Positions 11,326 to 22,136 of a DNA stretch of 64,000 nucleotides are shown here, in pieces. The stretch's first letter is position 1. Every line of letters starts with the position of its first letter. The notes under the pieces were generated by a model. It had not been told where the DNA came from. It saw only the letters and a program-made list of their open reading frames with translations, and did not search any database. This stretch comes from Poa pratensis. Taxonomy: Eukaryota > Streptophyta > Magnoliopsida > Poales > Poaceae. The DNA lies in the NCBI GenBank assembly GCA_947311845.1, contig CAMZMU010000116.1:4951738-5015737 (forward strand), written 5' to 3'. The position numbers were made by a program, and so were the translations under genes.

Positions 11326-14300
11326 ACACAAGATTCCATCCGGTTCGCCCGAAAGGGAGTTTTCACCCAGGAGTAGGATATTGCACATTTACAAGACACA
11401 ACACACTTGTATATATTGTATGGCACAACCTAGGTTTGGGTGGGGTTCCGACGCTCCGGGGCCCCGCTTCGGCAAAACCATGAATCCGCTGGAAAAACCC
11501 TAACGTTTTCGTCTACCCCATAGACGTGCGTCGAAACGGGGTAGGCCAGTGGACTTTTTTGCTTGGTTGTGTTAGGTTAGGCCATAGGGACATGAGAAAC
11601 CAAAGTCTACCCCAAATCAACACAAGATTCCATCTGGTTCGCCCGAAAGGGGAGTTTTCACCTCTAAGTGCAGGAACTCACTAGAGAGAAGTGAAGCCGG
11701 TCACACCCTGGAGTAGGATATTGCACATTTACAACACACAACACACATATATACATATGGTATGGCACAACCTAGGTTTGGGTGGGGTTCCGACGCTCCG
11801 GGGCCCCGCTTCGGCGAAACCCTGAATTCGCAGGAAAAACCCTAACGTTTTCGTCTACCCCCATAGACGTGCGTCGAAAGGGGGTAGGCCAGTGGACTTT
11901 TTTGCTTGGTTGTGTTAGGTTAGGCCATAGGAACATGAGAAACCAAAGTCTACACCAAATCAACACAAGATTCCATCCGGTTCGCCCGAAAGGGGAGTTT
12001 TCACCTCTAAGTGCAGGAACTCACTAGAGAGAAAGTGAAGCCGGTCACACCCCGGGGTAGGATATTGCACATTTACAAGACACAACACACTTGTATACAT
12101 ATGGTTTGGCACAACCTAGGTTTGGGTGGGGTTCCGATGCTCCGGGGCCCCGCTTCGGCGAAACCCTGAATCCACTGGAAAACCCTAACGTTTTCGTCTA
12201 CCCCCATAGACGTGCGTCGAAAAGGGGTAGGCCAGTGGACTTTTTTGCTTGATTGTGTTAGGTTAGGCCATAGGAACATGAGAAACCAAAGTCTACACCA
12301 AATCAACACAAGATTCTATCCGGTTCGCCCGAAAGGGGAGTTTTCACCTCTAAGTGCAGGAACTCACTAGAGAGAAAGTGAAGCCGGTCACACCCCGGGG
12401 TAGGATATTGCACATTTACAAGACACAACACACTTGTATACATATGGTTTGGCACAACCTAGGTTTGGGTGGGGTTCCGATGCTCCGGGGCCCCGCTTCG
12501 GCGAAACGCTGAATCCGTTGGAAAAACCCTAACGTTTTCGTCTACCCCCATAGACGTGCGTCGAAAGAGGGTAGGCCAGTGGACTTTTTTGCTTGGTTGT
12601 GTTAGGTTGGGCCATAGGAACATGAGAAACCAAAGTCTACTCTAAATCAACACAAGATTCCAACCGGTTCGCCCGAAAGGGAGTTTTCACCTCTAAGTGC
12701 AGGAACTCACGAAAGAGAAAGTGAAGCCGGTCACACCCCGGAGCAGGATATTGCACATTTACAAGACACAACACACTTGTATACATATGGTATGGCACAG
12801 CCTAGGTTTGGGTGGGGTTCCGATGCTCCGGGGCCCCGCTTCGGCGAAACCCTGAATCCGCTGGAAAAACCCTAACGTTTTCGTCTACCCCATAGACATG
12901 CGTCGAAAGGGGGTAGGTCAGTGGACTTTTTTGCTTGGTTGTGTTAGGTTAGGCCATAGGAACATGAGAAACCAAAGTCTACCCCAAATCAACAAAAGGA
13001 TTCCATCCGGTTCGTCCGAAAGCGGAGTTTTCACCTCTAAGTGCAGGAACTCTGTAGAGAGAAAGTGAAGCCGGTCACACCCCGGAGTAGGATATTGCAC
13101 ATTTACAAGACACAACACACTTGTATACATATGGTATGGCACAACCTAGGTTTGGGTGGGGTTCCGACGCTTCGGGGCCCCGCTTCGGCGAAACCCTGAA
13201 TCCGCTTAAAAAACCCTAACGTTTTCGTCTACCACCGTAGACGTGCGACGAAAGGGGGTAGGCCAGTGGACTTTTTTGCTTGGTTGTGTTAGGTTAGGCC
13301 ATAGGAACATGAGAAACCAAAGTCTACCCCAAATCAACACAAGATTCCATCCGGTTCGCCCGAAAGGGGAGTTTTCACCTCTAAGTGCAGGAACTCACTA
13401 GAGAGAAAGTGAAGTCGGTCACACCCCGGAGTAGGATATTGCACATTTACAACACACCACACACTTGTATACATATGGTATGGCACAACCTAGGTTTGGA
13501 TGGGGTTCCGATGCTCCGGGGCCCCGCTTCGGCGAAACCCTGAATCCGCTGGAAAAACCCTAAAGTTTTCGTCTACCACCATTGACGTGCGTCGAAAGGG
13601 GGTAGGCCAGTGGACTTTTTTGCTTGGTTGTGTTAGCTAAGGCCATAGGAACATGAGAAACCAAAGTCTACCCCAAATCAACACAAGATTCTATCCGGTT
13701 CGCCCGAAAGGGGAGTTTTCACCTCTAAGTGCAGGAACTCAGTAGAGAGAAAGTGAAGCCGGTCACACCGCGGAGTAGGATATTGCATATTTACAAGACA
13801 CAACACACTTGTATACATATGTTATGGCACAACCTAGGTTTAGGTGGGGTTCCGACGCTCCGGGGCCCCGCTTCGGCAAAAAACCCTGAATCCGCTGGAA
13901 AAATCCTAACGTTTTCGTCTACCCCCATAGACGTGCGTCGAAAGGGGGTAGGCCAGTGGACTTTTTTGCTTGGTTGTGTTAGGTTAGACCATAGGAACAT
14001 GAGAAACCAAAGTCTACCCCAAATCAACACAAGATTCCATCCGGTTCGCTCGAAAGGGGAGCTAGTTTTCACCTCTAAGTGCAGGAACTCACTAGAGAGA
14101 AAGTGAAGCCGGTCACACCCCGGAGCAGGATATTGCACATTTACAAGACACAACACACTTGTATACATATGGTATGGCACAACCTGGGTTTGGGTGGGGT
14201 TCCGACGCTCCGGGGCCCCGCTTCGGCGAAACCCTGAATCCGCTGGAAAAACCCTAACGTTTTCGTCTACCCCCATAGACGTGCGTCGAAAGGGGGTAGG

Positions 14301-16760
14301 CCAGTGGACTTTTTTGCTTGGTTGTGTTAGGTTAGGCCATAGGAACATGAGAAACCAAAGTCTACCCCAAATCAACACAAGATTCCATCCAGTTCGCCCG
14401 AAAGGGGAGTTTTCACCTCTAAGTGCAGGAACTCACTAGAGAGAAAGTAAAGCCGGTGAAGCCGGTCACACCCCGGAGTAGGATATTGCACATTTACAAC
14501 ACACAACACAATTGTATACATATGGTATGGCACAACCTAGCTTTGGGTGGGGTTCCGACGCTCCGGGACCCCGCTTCGGCGAAACCCTGAATACGCTGGA
14601 AAAACTAACGTTTTCGTCTACCCCCATAGACGTGCGTCGAAAGGGGGTAGGCCAGTGGACTTTTTTCCTTGGTTGTGTTAGGTTAGGCCATAGGAACATG
14701 AGAAACCAAAGTCTACCCCAAATCAACACAAGATTCCATCCAGTTCGCCCGAAAGGTGAGTTTTCACCTCTAAGTGCAGGAACTCACTAGAGAGAAAGTG
14801 AAGCCGGTGAAGCCGGTCGCACCCCGGAGTAGGATATTGCACATTTACAAGACACACACACTTGTATACATATGGTATGGCACAACCTAGCATTGGGTGG
14901 GGTTCCGACGCTCTAGGGCCCCGCTTCGGCGAAACCCTGAATCCGCTGGAAAAATCCTAACGTTTTCGTCTACCCCCATAGACATGCATCGAAAGGGGGT
15001 AGGCCAGTGGACTTTTTTGCTTGGTTGTGTTAGGTTGGGCCATAGGAACATGAGAAACCAAAGTCTAGTCTAAATCAACACAAGATTCCAACCGGTTCGC
15101 TCGAAAGGGGAGTTTTCACCTCTAAGTGGAGGAACTCACTAGAGAGAAATTGAAGCCGGTCACACCCCGGAGCAGGATATTGCACATTTACGAGACACAA
15201 CACACTTGTATACATATGGTATGGCACAACCTAGGTTTGGGTGGGGTTCCGACGCTCCGGGGCCCCGCTTCGGCGAAACCCTGAATCCGCTGGAAAAACC
15301 CTAACGTTTTCGTCTACCCCCATAGACGTGCGTCGAAAGGGGGTAGGCCAGTGGACTTTTTTTCTTGGTTGTGTTAGGTTAGGCCATAGGAACATGAGAA
15401 ACCAAAGTCTACCCCAAATCAACACAAGATTCCATCCGGTTCGCTCGAAATGGGAGTTTTCACCTCTAAGTGCAGGAACACACTAGAGAGAAAGTGAAGC
15501 CGGTGAAGCCGGTCACACCCCGGAGTAGGATATTGCACATTTACAAGACACAACACACTTGTATACATATGGTATGGCACAACCTAGCTTTGGGTGGGGT
15601 TCCGACGCTCCGGGGCCCCGCTTCGGCGAAACCCTAAATCCGCTGGAAAAACCGTAACGTTTTCGTCTACCCCCATAGACGTGCGTCGAAAGGTGGTAGG
15701 CCAGTTTACTTTTTTCCTTGGTTGTGTTAGGTTAGGCCATAGGAACATGAGAAACCAAAGTCTACCCCAAATGAACACAAGATTCCATCCAGTTCGCCCG
15801 AAAGGTGAGTTTTCACCTCTAAGTGCAGGAACTCACTAGAGAGAAAGTCAAGCCGGTGAAGCCGGTCACACCCCGGAGTAGGATATTGCACATTTACAAG
15901 ACACAACACACTTGTATACATATGGTATGGCACAACCTAGCTTTGGGTGGGGTTCCGACGCTCCGGGGCCCCGCTTCGGTGAAACCCTGAATCCGCTGGA
16001 AAAATCCTAACGTTTTCGTCTACCCCCATAGACATGCGTCGAAAGGGGGTAGGCCAGTGGACTTTTTTTCTTGGTTGTGTTAGGTTGGGCTATAGAAATA
16101 TGAGAAAACAAAGTCTACTCCAAATCAACACAAGATTCCAACCGGTTCGCCCGAAAGGGGAGTTTTCACCTCTAAGTGCAGGAACTCACTAGAGAGAAAG
16201 TGAAGCCGGTCACACCCCGGAGGAGGATATTGCACATTTACAAGACACAACACACTTGTATACATATGGTATGGCACAACCTAGGTTTAGGTGGGGTTCC
16301 GACGCTCCGGGGCCCCGCTTCGGCAAAAAACACTGAATCTGCTGGAAACCCTAACGTTTTTGTCTACCCTCATAGACGTGCGTCGAAAGGGTGTAGGCCA
16401 GTGGACTTTTTTGCTTGGTTGTGTTAGGTTAGGACATAGGAACATGAGAAATCAAAGTCTATCCCAAATCAACACAAGATTCCATCTGGTTCGCCCGAAA
16501 GGGGAGTTTTCACCTCTAAATGCAGGAACTCACTAGAGGGAAAGTGAAGCCGGTCACACCCCGGAGTAGGATATTGCACATTTACAAGACACAACACACT
16601 TGTATACATATGGTATGGCACAAACTAGGTTTGGGTGGGGTTCCAACGCTCCGGGCCCCCGCTTCGGCGAAACCCTGAATCCGCTAGAAAAACCCTAACG
16701 TTTTCGTCTACACCACGGAAACAGTGATGCTCGTGAAGCCGGTCACACCACGGGGCAGGA
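11326..16760. repeat. 16-copy satellite array, ~344/353-bp unit
   Basis: Using the anchor AGG(T/C)TTGGGTGGGGTTCC, copies begin near 11432, 11774, 12118, 12461, 12804, 13148, 13492, 13836, 14186, 14539, 14889, 15233, 15586, 15939, 16283 and 16627. Spacings are 342-344 or 350-353 bp. The longer units mostly carry a 9-bp duplication (GCCGGTGAA) next to GCCGGTCACACC. Both strands hold ~64-80 codon frames in most units, but these repeat because the unit repeats and show no domain. The array makes up half of the CACTA element and lies between the gene and the right terminus. Confidence 0.95.
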
Positions 16761-17020
16761 TAAATTGAGCCATATATTTAATATTTATGTTGTACGTGTA
16801 TATTACATGTGTTGTTTTTATTTATTTTACATGTATATGTTGTAGGGTCGGGTTCCGGAAGAGTCAAACCGTTATTTTATGCGGGTGGGATACCGTAATT
16901 GGGAGGGAAATGCTAGATCAAATATATATATAAATTATACCTACATTAAATATTACATAGAGAAATAAATAAATCTAAATTAATTTATAATTAGTTGAAA
17001 AAACAATTATACGACGACGG
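16761..17020. other. AT-rich CACTA interior
   Basis: AT-rich spacer between the satellite array and the right subterminal repeats; nothing recognisable. Confidence 0.5.
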
Positions 17021-17022
17021 CC

Positions 17023-17236
17023 TTTTATACGCCGACGGAAGCCGTCGGCGTATCAGTGCAGCAAAAGGCCTCCCGTTTGAGCTCCGTCAAGGATGGCGTT
17101 ATACGCCGACGGCAGCCGTCGGCCTATGCAGGGCTACGCCGACGGGGTTCGCTAGGCCGACGGCCGCGTTCGTGGCTCCCCGATCTCGTCTTATACGCCG
17201 ACGGCCCCAACCTTTGGCCGTCGGCGTATAATCAGG
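17023..17236. repeat. CACTA right subterminal repeats
   Basis: Copies of TACGCCGACGG and its complement in both orientations cover the last ~240 bp before the terminal inverted repeat, mirroring the left end. The same arrangement is present in the second CACTA element at 21925-22136 and 26665-26735, showing the two belong to related families. Confidence 0.85.
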
Positions 17237-17266
17237 CCTTCGGCGTCTTGTGGCTTTCCTGTAGTG

Positions 17267-17365
17267 GTGGAGTACTGACTAACGTGACTATCCGAAGTTC
17301 GGTCATGTCTGGGATGAAAACTCTTGCCCTAGCCTCTATTGGTCAAGCTCAGCAGCGACTAACTT
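17267..17365 (-). pseudogene. unrecognised ORF, 5' part (split by CACTA insertion)
   Basis: This is the upstream half of the minus-strand frame that continues at 6790. It includes the residues FIPDMTELRIV just before the insertion point. Further upstream the frame is closed, though an AAG/GTAACG donor-like site near 17373 could mark an exon end. No function is assigned. Confidence 0.25.
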
Positions 17366-17519
17366 GCGACGTTACCTTGACGAATGTGTCGTCGTCTTCC
17401 AGATGGGTTGGCTCCCAATGGTTGATTTCGGCAAGACACGGCGATAACGGCACGGGAGGATGATTACCTTCTGATGGCGTTGTTGCGCAAGAAGTCGACG
17501 TGGTGGTACGTGTTAAATT

Positions 17520-18096
17520 TATACCTTGTAATAGTGTTTACATGGTTTTCTATGTTATGTAATCTGTCTGATGATTTTTTTAAGGGTTAAGGCAGGTGCT
17601 CTGCCATTCAACTGGATATAAGGAAGTCCATTACAGGCGGAGGAAGTCCATTACAGGCAGACCTCAAAAGAGGTAAGATAAAGGATGTCCATAAAGCGGC
17701 AAAATAAGAACAAAATTTCTTGAGAATGCCAAGCCACGTTCATGCGAGTTTAACACTTAAATTTGATGGATATTGGGTTTTGCCTAGCATCAATTTTTAT
17801 AAAGATGTATGTATGCATTAGTTTATCACTTTGATGCAGCTGTCGGGGTATCGACCTCTTGTTCGAAAAAAAAAGAATCTATGCATGAACCAAGAGATAT
17901 TAAAGAAGTTCATGCGTGTTTCGTCAGCTGAGCAATCATAATTCATATCTCTCTCCACGATAAGGTGGTCATGATCTGCTAAACCAGAACTGTGAAGTGT
18001 ATATTCGTATGTATTTACTTTAAATCTTAACCTGCGATTCATGAAAACATATACGCCTGTTTTCAGCAAGATGGAACGAAAAAAATACAACACAGA
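17520..18096. other. intergenic between CACTA element and secreted-protein gene
   Basis: Two near-identical 17-bp copies of GGAAGTCCATTACAGGC lie at about 17621-17657. A minus-strand poly(A)-like tract preceded by GGTCGATACCCCGACAGC near 17840-17880 resembles the 3' end of a non-LTR element, but no target duplication was found. The 3' untranslated region of the adjacent gene must also lie here. Confidence 0.4.
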
Positions 18097-18621
18097 TCAC
18101 ACGTAGAAGAAGGCAGCAGCCCCAGCCATGAGAAGAGGCACCAAGCCGTTTGCCATCCTTAAGCTGTTGGCCGGCGCCGAGTTGAAGAACCCGTTACCGT
18201 ACCCGAGCCCGCCGTTGTACCCAAACCCGCCGCAGCATCCGCCGCCGCCGAAGCCTCCGTTGGTGCCGAACCCGTTGGGCCCAAACCCGAGACCTTCTGC
18301 GCTGGGGAGCGTCTCCGGCACGGGCACCGGCAGCGCCGTCACGACCTGCGCCGCTGGCTCCACCACGTCTGGCGGCGCCAGCGGGAACTTCTTGGAGGCC
18401 GTCGCCGTGGCCGGCGTTGTCGCTTCGGTTGATGTCGGCATGGCCGTCGTGGAACCCACCGGCACCACCCCGGCAGCAGCCGGGACGGGCAAGTTGTTTC
18501 CGGTCGGAGCTGCTGCAGTCGGAACCGTCATGTCGGCCGAGCACGGCGGCAGTGCCCACGCTGCGGTCACCATGAGTGCGAGCAGTATGACGCTCGGCGA
18601 GCACATGAGCTTGCGAGCCAT
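18097..18621 (-). CDS. small secreted glycine-rich protein, probably GPI-anchored
   Basis: The 174-residue protein starts at the ATG at 18621 (MARKLMCSPS). Upstream in-frame codons exist but lack an ATG. Residues 8-25 form a signal peptide with likely cleavage around 24-29. Residues 30-110 are rich in Ala, Pro, Thr and Val, as in arabinogalactan-type proteins, though classical clustered Hyp motifs are sparse. Residues 111-146 are glycine-rich (GFGGGGCCGGFGYNGG). Residues 148-153 have small side chains, and 159-174 form a hydrophobic tail ending the protein, which fits a GPI-attachment signal. A TATA box lies 62 bases upstream, and the gene is intronless and undamaged. Expected location is the outer plasma membrane or cell wall; the role is unknown. 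An adhesive or structural wall protein is most likely. Confidence 0.75.
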   Translation of the reverse strand: MARKLMCSPSVILLALMVTAAWALPPCSADMTVPTAAAPTGNNLPVPAAAGVVPVGSTTAMPTSTEATTPATATASKKFPLAPPDVVEPAAQVVTALPVPVPETLPSAEGLGFGPNGFGTNGGFGGGGCCGGFGYNGGLGYGNGFFNSAPANSLRMANGLVPLLMAGAAAFFYV

Positions 18622-18682
18622 CCTGATGGGAAGTATGGCCCTTGGCGAGGGAGAACAAGATGTCAAGATATGGCACTGTGGA

Positions 18683-18688
18683 TTTATA
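18683..18688 (-). promoter_or_regulatory. TATA box of the glycine-rich protein gene
   Basis: On the minus strand the sequence reads GTCTATAAATCC. TATAAA lies about 62 bases before the ATG, leaving room for a short leader. The context is typical of strong plant core promoters. Confidence 0.7.
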
Positions 18689-18699
18689 GACGTACGGAA

Positions 18700-19109
18700 G
18701 TTGGTGAGAAAAGAAGAGAAAAGAGTACGTGTGGGGGTCGTTAGGCAACTCCATCTAACACATCACTTTGGCTGGCCCGTGTAGTCAACGATTCAGCTAG
18801 GAAACTGAAGTGTAGTGACATGCAGACAGTGACAAGTGACATCCAGTCCAGTTAGAATGTTGGTGAACAAATCCGAGAAAGAAAAGACATATACCTTATA
18901 GAACCTCTCGATCGTCCATGTTATTTTCATTTCTTCTGTTGGTGATGGCAGATGGGGTTTGTTTCTGTAATCTTAGTATCACCTCCACCCGTGTTTGCTA
19001 AAAGGGTTTTTGGATTGGAAATTTTAAAAAGAAACCTTAAACTTGTAGACGAAAGATGAATAACTCCCAAGCCCGAAATTCGTTTAATTTTGATTTTATC
19101 TACTTACAG
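18700..19109. other. upstream region of the glycine-rich protein gene
   Basis: No separate gene is seen. The stretch probably holds the promoter of the minus-strand gene. The tandem duplication described next begins near its right edge, so the gene itself was not copied. Confidence 0.5.
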
Positions 19110-19394
19110 ATGGGTAGAGAAAACAAAATAATAAATTGCACAAAAACAAGCCTTGATGGTATAATGTCCCAATGACTAAAATTCGTGAGTATTTTAACCC
19201 ATAAACCTGGCCACGAGGCCTAATTAACAAGTCACAAAAACCATAACTACAACGTTTAGCTGATTGACAAGACTTTTTCACAAGTTTATTAAGCCAAGCC
19301 AAACCAATATGGCAGTACAAAGTTTCTCTTTGAAATATGTAGAGCAGTCTCTAACTATTAAATTTTTAGGCTATGTGATTTACCATAGTACTTA

Positions 19395-19554
19395 CTCCCT
19401 CCGTTTTTAAATATAAAATGTTTTAGGTGAAACATATGTTGTGTAGATGCGTAATAAAATGATTGTACATATAAACAAAAACATGTCTAGATACCTTTGC
19501 ATATATGTGAATGTGCAAAAACTCTAAAACATTTATATTTAAAATCAGAGGGAG
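19395..19554. mobile_element. Stowaway MITE (Tc1/mariner), 160 bp
   Basis: It starts CTCCCTCCGTTTTTAAATAT, ends with a matching inverted terminus (..AGAGGGAG) and is flanked by TA at 19393-19394 and 19555-19556. The corresponding place in duplication copy 2 (near 38390) lacks it, giving a natural empty site. Confidence 0.9.
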
Positions 19555-20038
19555 TAGAACATAGTGTCGGATTAAATTTATTTTTAATTTTAGCTGTAAG
19601 GGTCGTCACCGTTCTCTTCAAATCTGGGCACGCTGTAATTTTTTTTTGCATGAAAAGTCCATATATTATCTAATATAATGTAATTTAGCTGGTAAAACAC
19701 CATTTATTTAGCTTAGTGATCCTTGGGCTAGTGGGCAGTGAGAAAATATTTTAATTTGAGCAAACTATAAACACGACAACATTATGTAAATGAATCAAAG
19801 ATGTGCTAGAGTAGTCCTTATCAATCCAGTGTTGTACGATACATCCATACATGCATGCATCTAACACAAGGGCACAACCGCTAACGGTCAGAAAAACTAC
19901 CCGCTGATCACAACACGGTCAACCCACTTATATATCTACACAATAAAGTAAAGATTGTATTAGATTGTCTTCAATCATTTCTCCTATAAATAAAAAATAT
20001 ATTACGAACTCCTCTCATCACTATAGGAATCGAACAAG

Positions 20039-20215
20039 ACGCCGACGGCCGGAAGCCGTCGGCGTATGCACGCATGCCGTCGGCGTATTCGACTGTCGGC
20101 GTACCCCACAAGACGACATCCGGCCGTTCCGTCAGTCCTCAATGCCATCGGCCTTTGCGCCCCACTGTTTTTTCAGTTCCTCATACGCCGACGGCAATGC
20201 CGTCGGCCTTTGCAT
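20039..20215. repeat. subterminal repeats of second CACTA, left
   Basis: Several GCCGTCGGCGTA / ACGCCGACGGC copies lie in mixed orientation just inside the left terminus. Confidence 0.8.
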
Positions 20216-20279
20216 GCAAATATTTTTGAAATTTTTAAACTTTTTTATTTTTTTTCTATTTCGAAATTTCTAACTCAGC

Positions 20280-20500
20280 TACATACTAAATCTCTAATTA
20301 CACACTTAATCATAAGTCAAAATAATTATGCTGGTCAAACTTTCCGTTCGGTCACCCATCCTCAAATTGCTCCAGCCCAAGCACCCTTAATTTTTGAGTT
20401 TCTTCAAGATTAGCTTCCAAATGAGAAATGAAAACTTACTGAAACTTGTATCATATCAATCATATTAATCTCTGAGTTATGATATTACACTTTTTTATTG
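20280..20500 (-). other. 5S rRNA-derived cassette in second CACTA
   Basis: Read on the minus strand, 20341-20400 contains TTAAGGGTGCTTGGGC followed by AGGATGGGTGACCGAA. These match the plant 5S rRNA stretch AGTTAAGCGTGCTTGGGC..AGGATGGGTGACC, i.e. the A-box / C-box internal promoter region of RNA polymerase III genes. The flanks (TTTGACCAG after; GTGTAATATCATAACTCAG and TTCTCATTTGGAAGCTAAT before) match the corresponding flanks in the CACTA element at 51.8-53.6 kb, so a ~220-bp cassette is shared. The copy is mutated and incomplete compared with a functional 5S gene. Confidence 0.75.
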
Positions 20501-20569
20501 TTTAAATTTAAAAATTCATTTGAATAAGTAACAATGATTATGTAATAGTATATTTTGAACAAAAATATA

Positions 20570-21910
20570 ATAAAATTAATTTTACTTTTATTTCCTTTTA
20601 AATGGAATAATTCATATCTTTAATTCCGTTAATCGAAATTTGAAAAATAAAATGTCTATGTCAATTAGAAAAATGAGAGGAATTCTAATATGACATCCAT
20701 ATCACCCTTTGCATTGTATAAACATCGATTGTTTAGAAAATTGATCTCTTTCGATGAATAGTCATGTTGGCCATTTTGACTCTTTTTTGAAAAAAAAATA
20801 AAGTGAAAAAACACCCAAAAAAAAGGTATCATTTGGCATTGAGTTATTTTATGTGTACTAGTTACTATTAAAAATGATAAACTTCTTTTTTTACAAATTG
20901 TTCAAAAAAATGCTTCACAAAAAGGTCAATCATCTATAGACATGTATAGATTTCGCGTCAAATGACCAAGTTATGGCCATCACCGTGCCATAGTTTGTGA
21001 TAATGTGTCCATATTTGAAACATAGGCGTGCCTTGGTATGGCAAACATTGTTGCCAAAAAAAATTTCAAATTATTTTTATAAATATCATTTTTCATTTTT
21101 CAAGTGCCAAAAATGACTTTTGTTATGGAGGAAATACCAAAAATATGTTGCAAAAGGAACCCATCTTATTGTCACAAAGGGTACTGCATATTTTATGGAT
21201 AATAGCCAAGTATTAGAAATTTTCTCGATTTTTACCTAATTATTCCTATTTAAATGACTTTATGCCGATTTTCCAAAAGTAATTGAAATTGAACTACAAG
21301 TGTGTGATAGTTTTGTTTATTTTTTTTACAAAAATCATTTTTAGGTACACAAGTAGTGACTTTATCACAGAAATATCGATAGTTTTGAAAAATGTGACCC
21401 TTTCAATGAATAGGCACGACGGTCATTTTGACCGTTTTTTCACAAAAATAAAAGAAATTGAGAAAATACTCAAAAAATGAATTCCTTTGTCAAGGAGTCA
21501 TTTTATGTGTACTAGTTGCTAGTAAAAATGATAAACTTGCGTTTTGACAAATATTTCATGTATAGATTTTGCGTCAAATGACCAAACTTATAGCCATCCC
21601 CATGCCATAGTTTGTGATAGTGTGTCCATACTTGACACATAGGGGTTTCTTGGTATGCAAAACATTGTTGCCAAAAACAATTTCCAAAATATTTTCGTAA
21701 ATATCATTTTCCATTTTTAAGTGTCAAAAATGACTTTTTAATTAAGAAAGTACCAAACATATGTTACAAAATGGCATGTGCATGGTGAAAAAGATTTTAT
21801 GGATTTCATATTTGGATTCCTCTCATTTTTCTAATCGATTTAGACATTTAATTTGTTAAATTTTGATTTATGGATTTAAAGATATGAATTATTTCATATT
21901 AAATGGAAAA
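20570..21910. repeat. long internal inverted repeat of second CACTA
   Basis: The segment around 20600-20705 (AATTCATATCTTTAA..AAATGAGAGGAATTC) is the reverse complement, with mismatches, of about 21790-21905 (GATTCCTCTCATTTTTC..AAAGATATGAATTATT). Between them, 20750-21770 contains two diverged direct copies (~600 bp) sharing AAATGATAAACTT and CATAGTTTGTGATA. The same motifs occur in the CACTA element at 51.8-53.6 kb, so these are family interior repeats. Confidence 0.7.
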
Positions 21911-21924
21911 TAGAAGAAAGTAGA

Positions 21925-22136
21925 CGCCGACGGCCGCCGTCGGCGTATCAAAGTAGACGCCGATGGCCGCCGTCGGCGTATCGATGCCGTAAAGCCCCGT
22001 TTGCGTGCCGTCACGGCGGGCCTTGTACGCCGACGGCATTGTAGACGCCGATGGCTGCCGTCGGCATATGTCGTTCTACGCCGACGGGGTTTTTACGCCG
22101 ACGGTCGCGTTCACGGCTTCCCTAGCTCGCCTTATA
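21925..22136. repeat. subterminal repeats of second CACTA, right (split by LTR)
   Basis: ACGCCGACGGC-type repeats continue to CTCGCCTTATA at 22136, where the solo LTR enters. After the LTR they resume at 26670 (CGCCGACGGCCCC). The matching uninterrupted sequence is seen in the first CACTA element near 17190. Confidence 0.85.

Larger units (their letters stand above)
6791..17266 (-). mobile_element. CACTA (En/Spm) transposon, 10,476 bp, non-autonomous
   Basis: The element starts CACTACAGGAAAGCCACAAG and ends with its exact reverse complement; the terminal inverted repeats match over about 25 bp. It is flanked by the 3-bp target duplication GTG (6788-6790 and 17267-17269), as expected for CACTA. 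Both subterminal regions carry many direct and inverted copies of TACGCCGACGGC, the usual arrangement for transposase-binding repeats. Inside are a decayed TNP1-like gene on the minus strand, a short palindrome of the subterminal motif (11090-11118), and a 16-copy satellite array. No TNPD/transposase-2 catalytic ORF was found, so movement would need a partner in trans. Terminal identity suggests fairly recent insertion. Confidence 0.95.

Noticed and set aside
11782..16536. Many similar 64-195-codon frames on both strands in the satellite array
   Set aside because: They repeat only because the ~344-bp unit repeats, overlap on both strands, have no domain and most end in each unit.
11326..16760. 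CRISPR-like array
   Set aside because: Repeats are ~344 bp, directly adjacent, without short spacers, and lie in a plant transposon.
18194..18754. 186-codon overlapping minus-strand frame at the glycine-rich gene
   Set aside because: It is the shadow of the 18097-18621 gene in another frame, with low-complexity His/Arg/Gly content.
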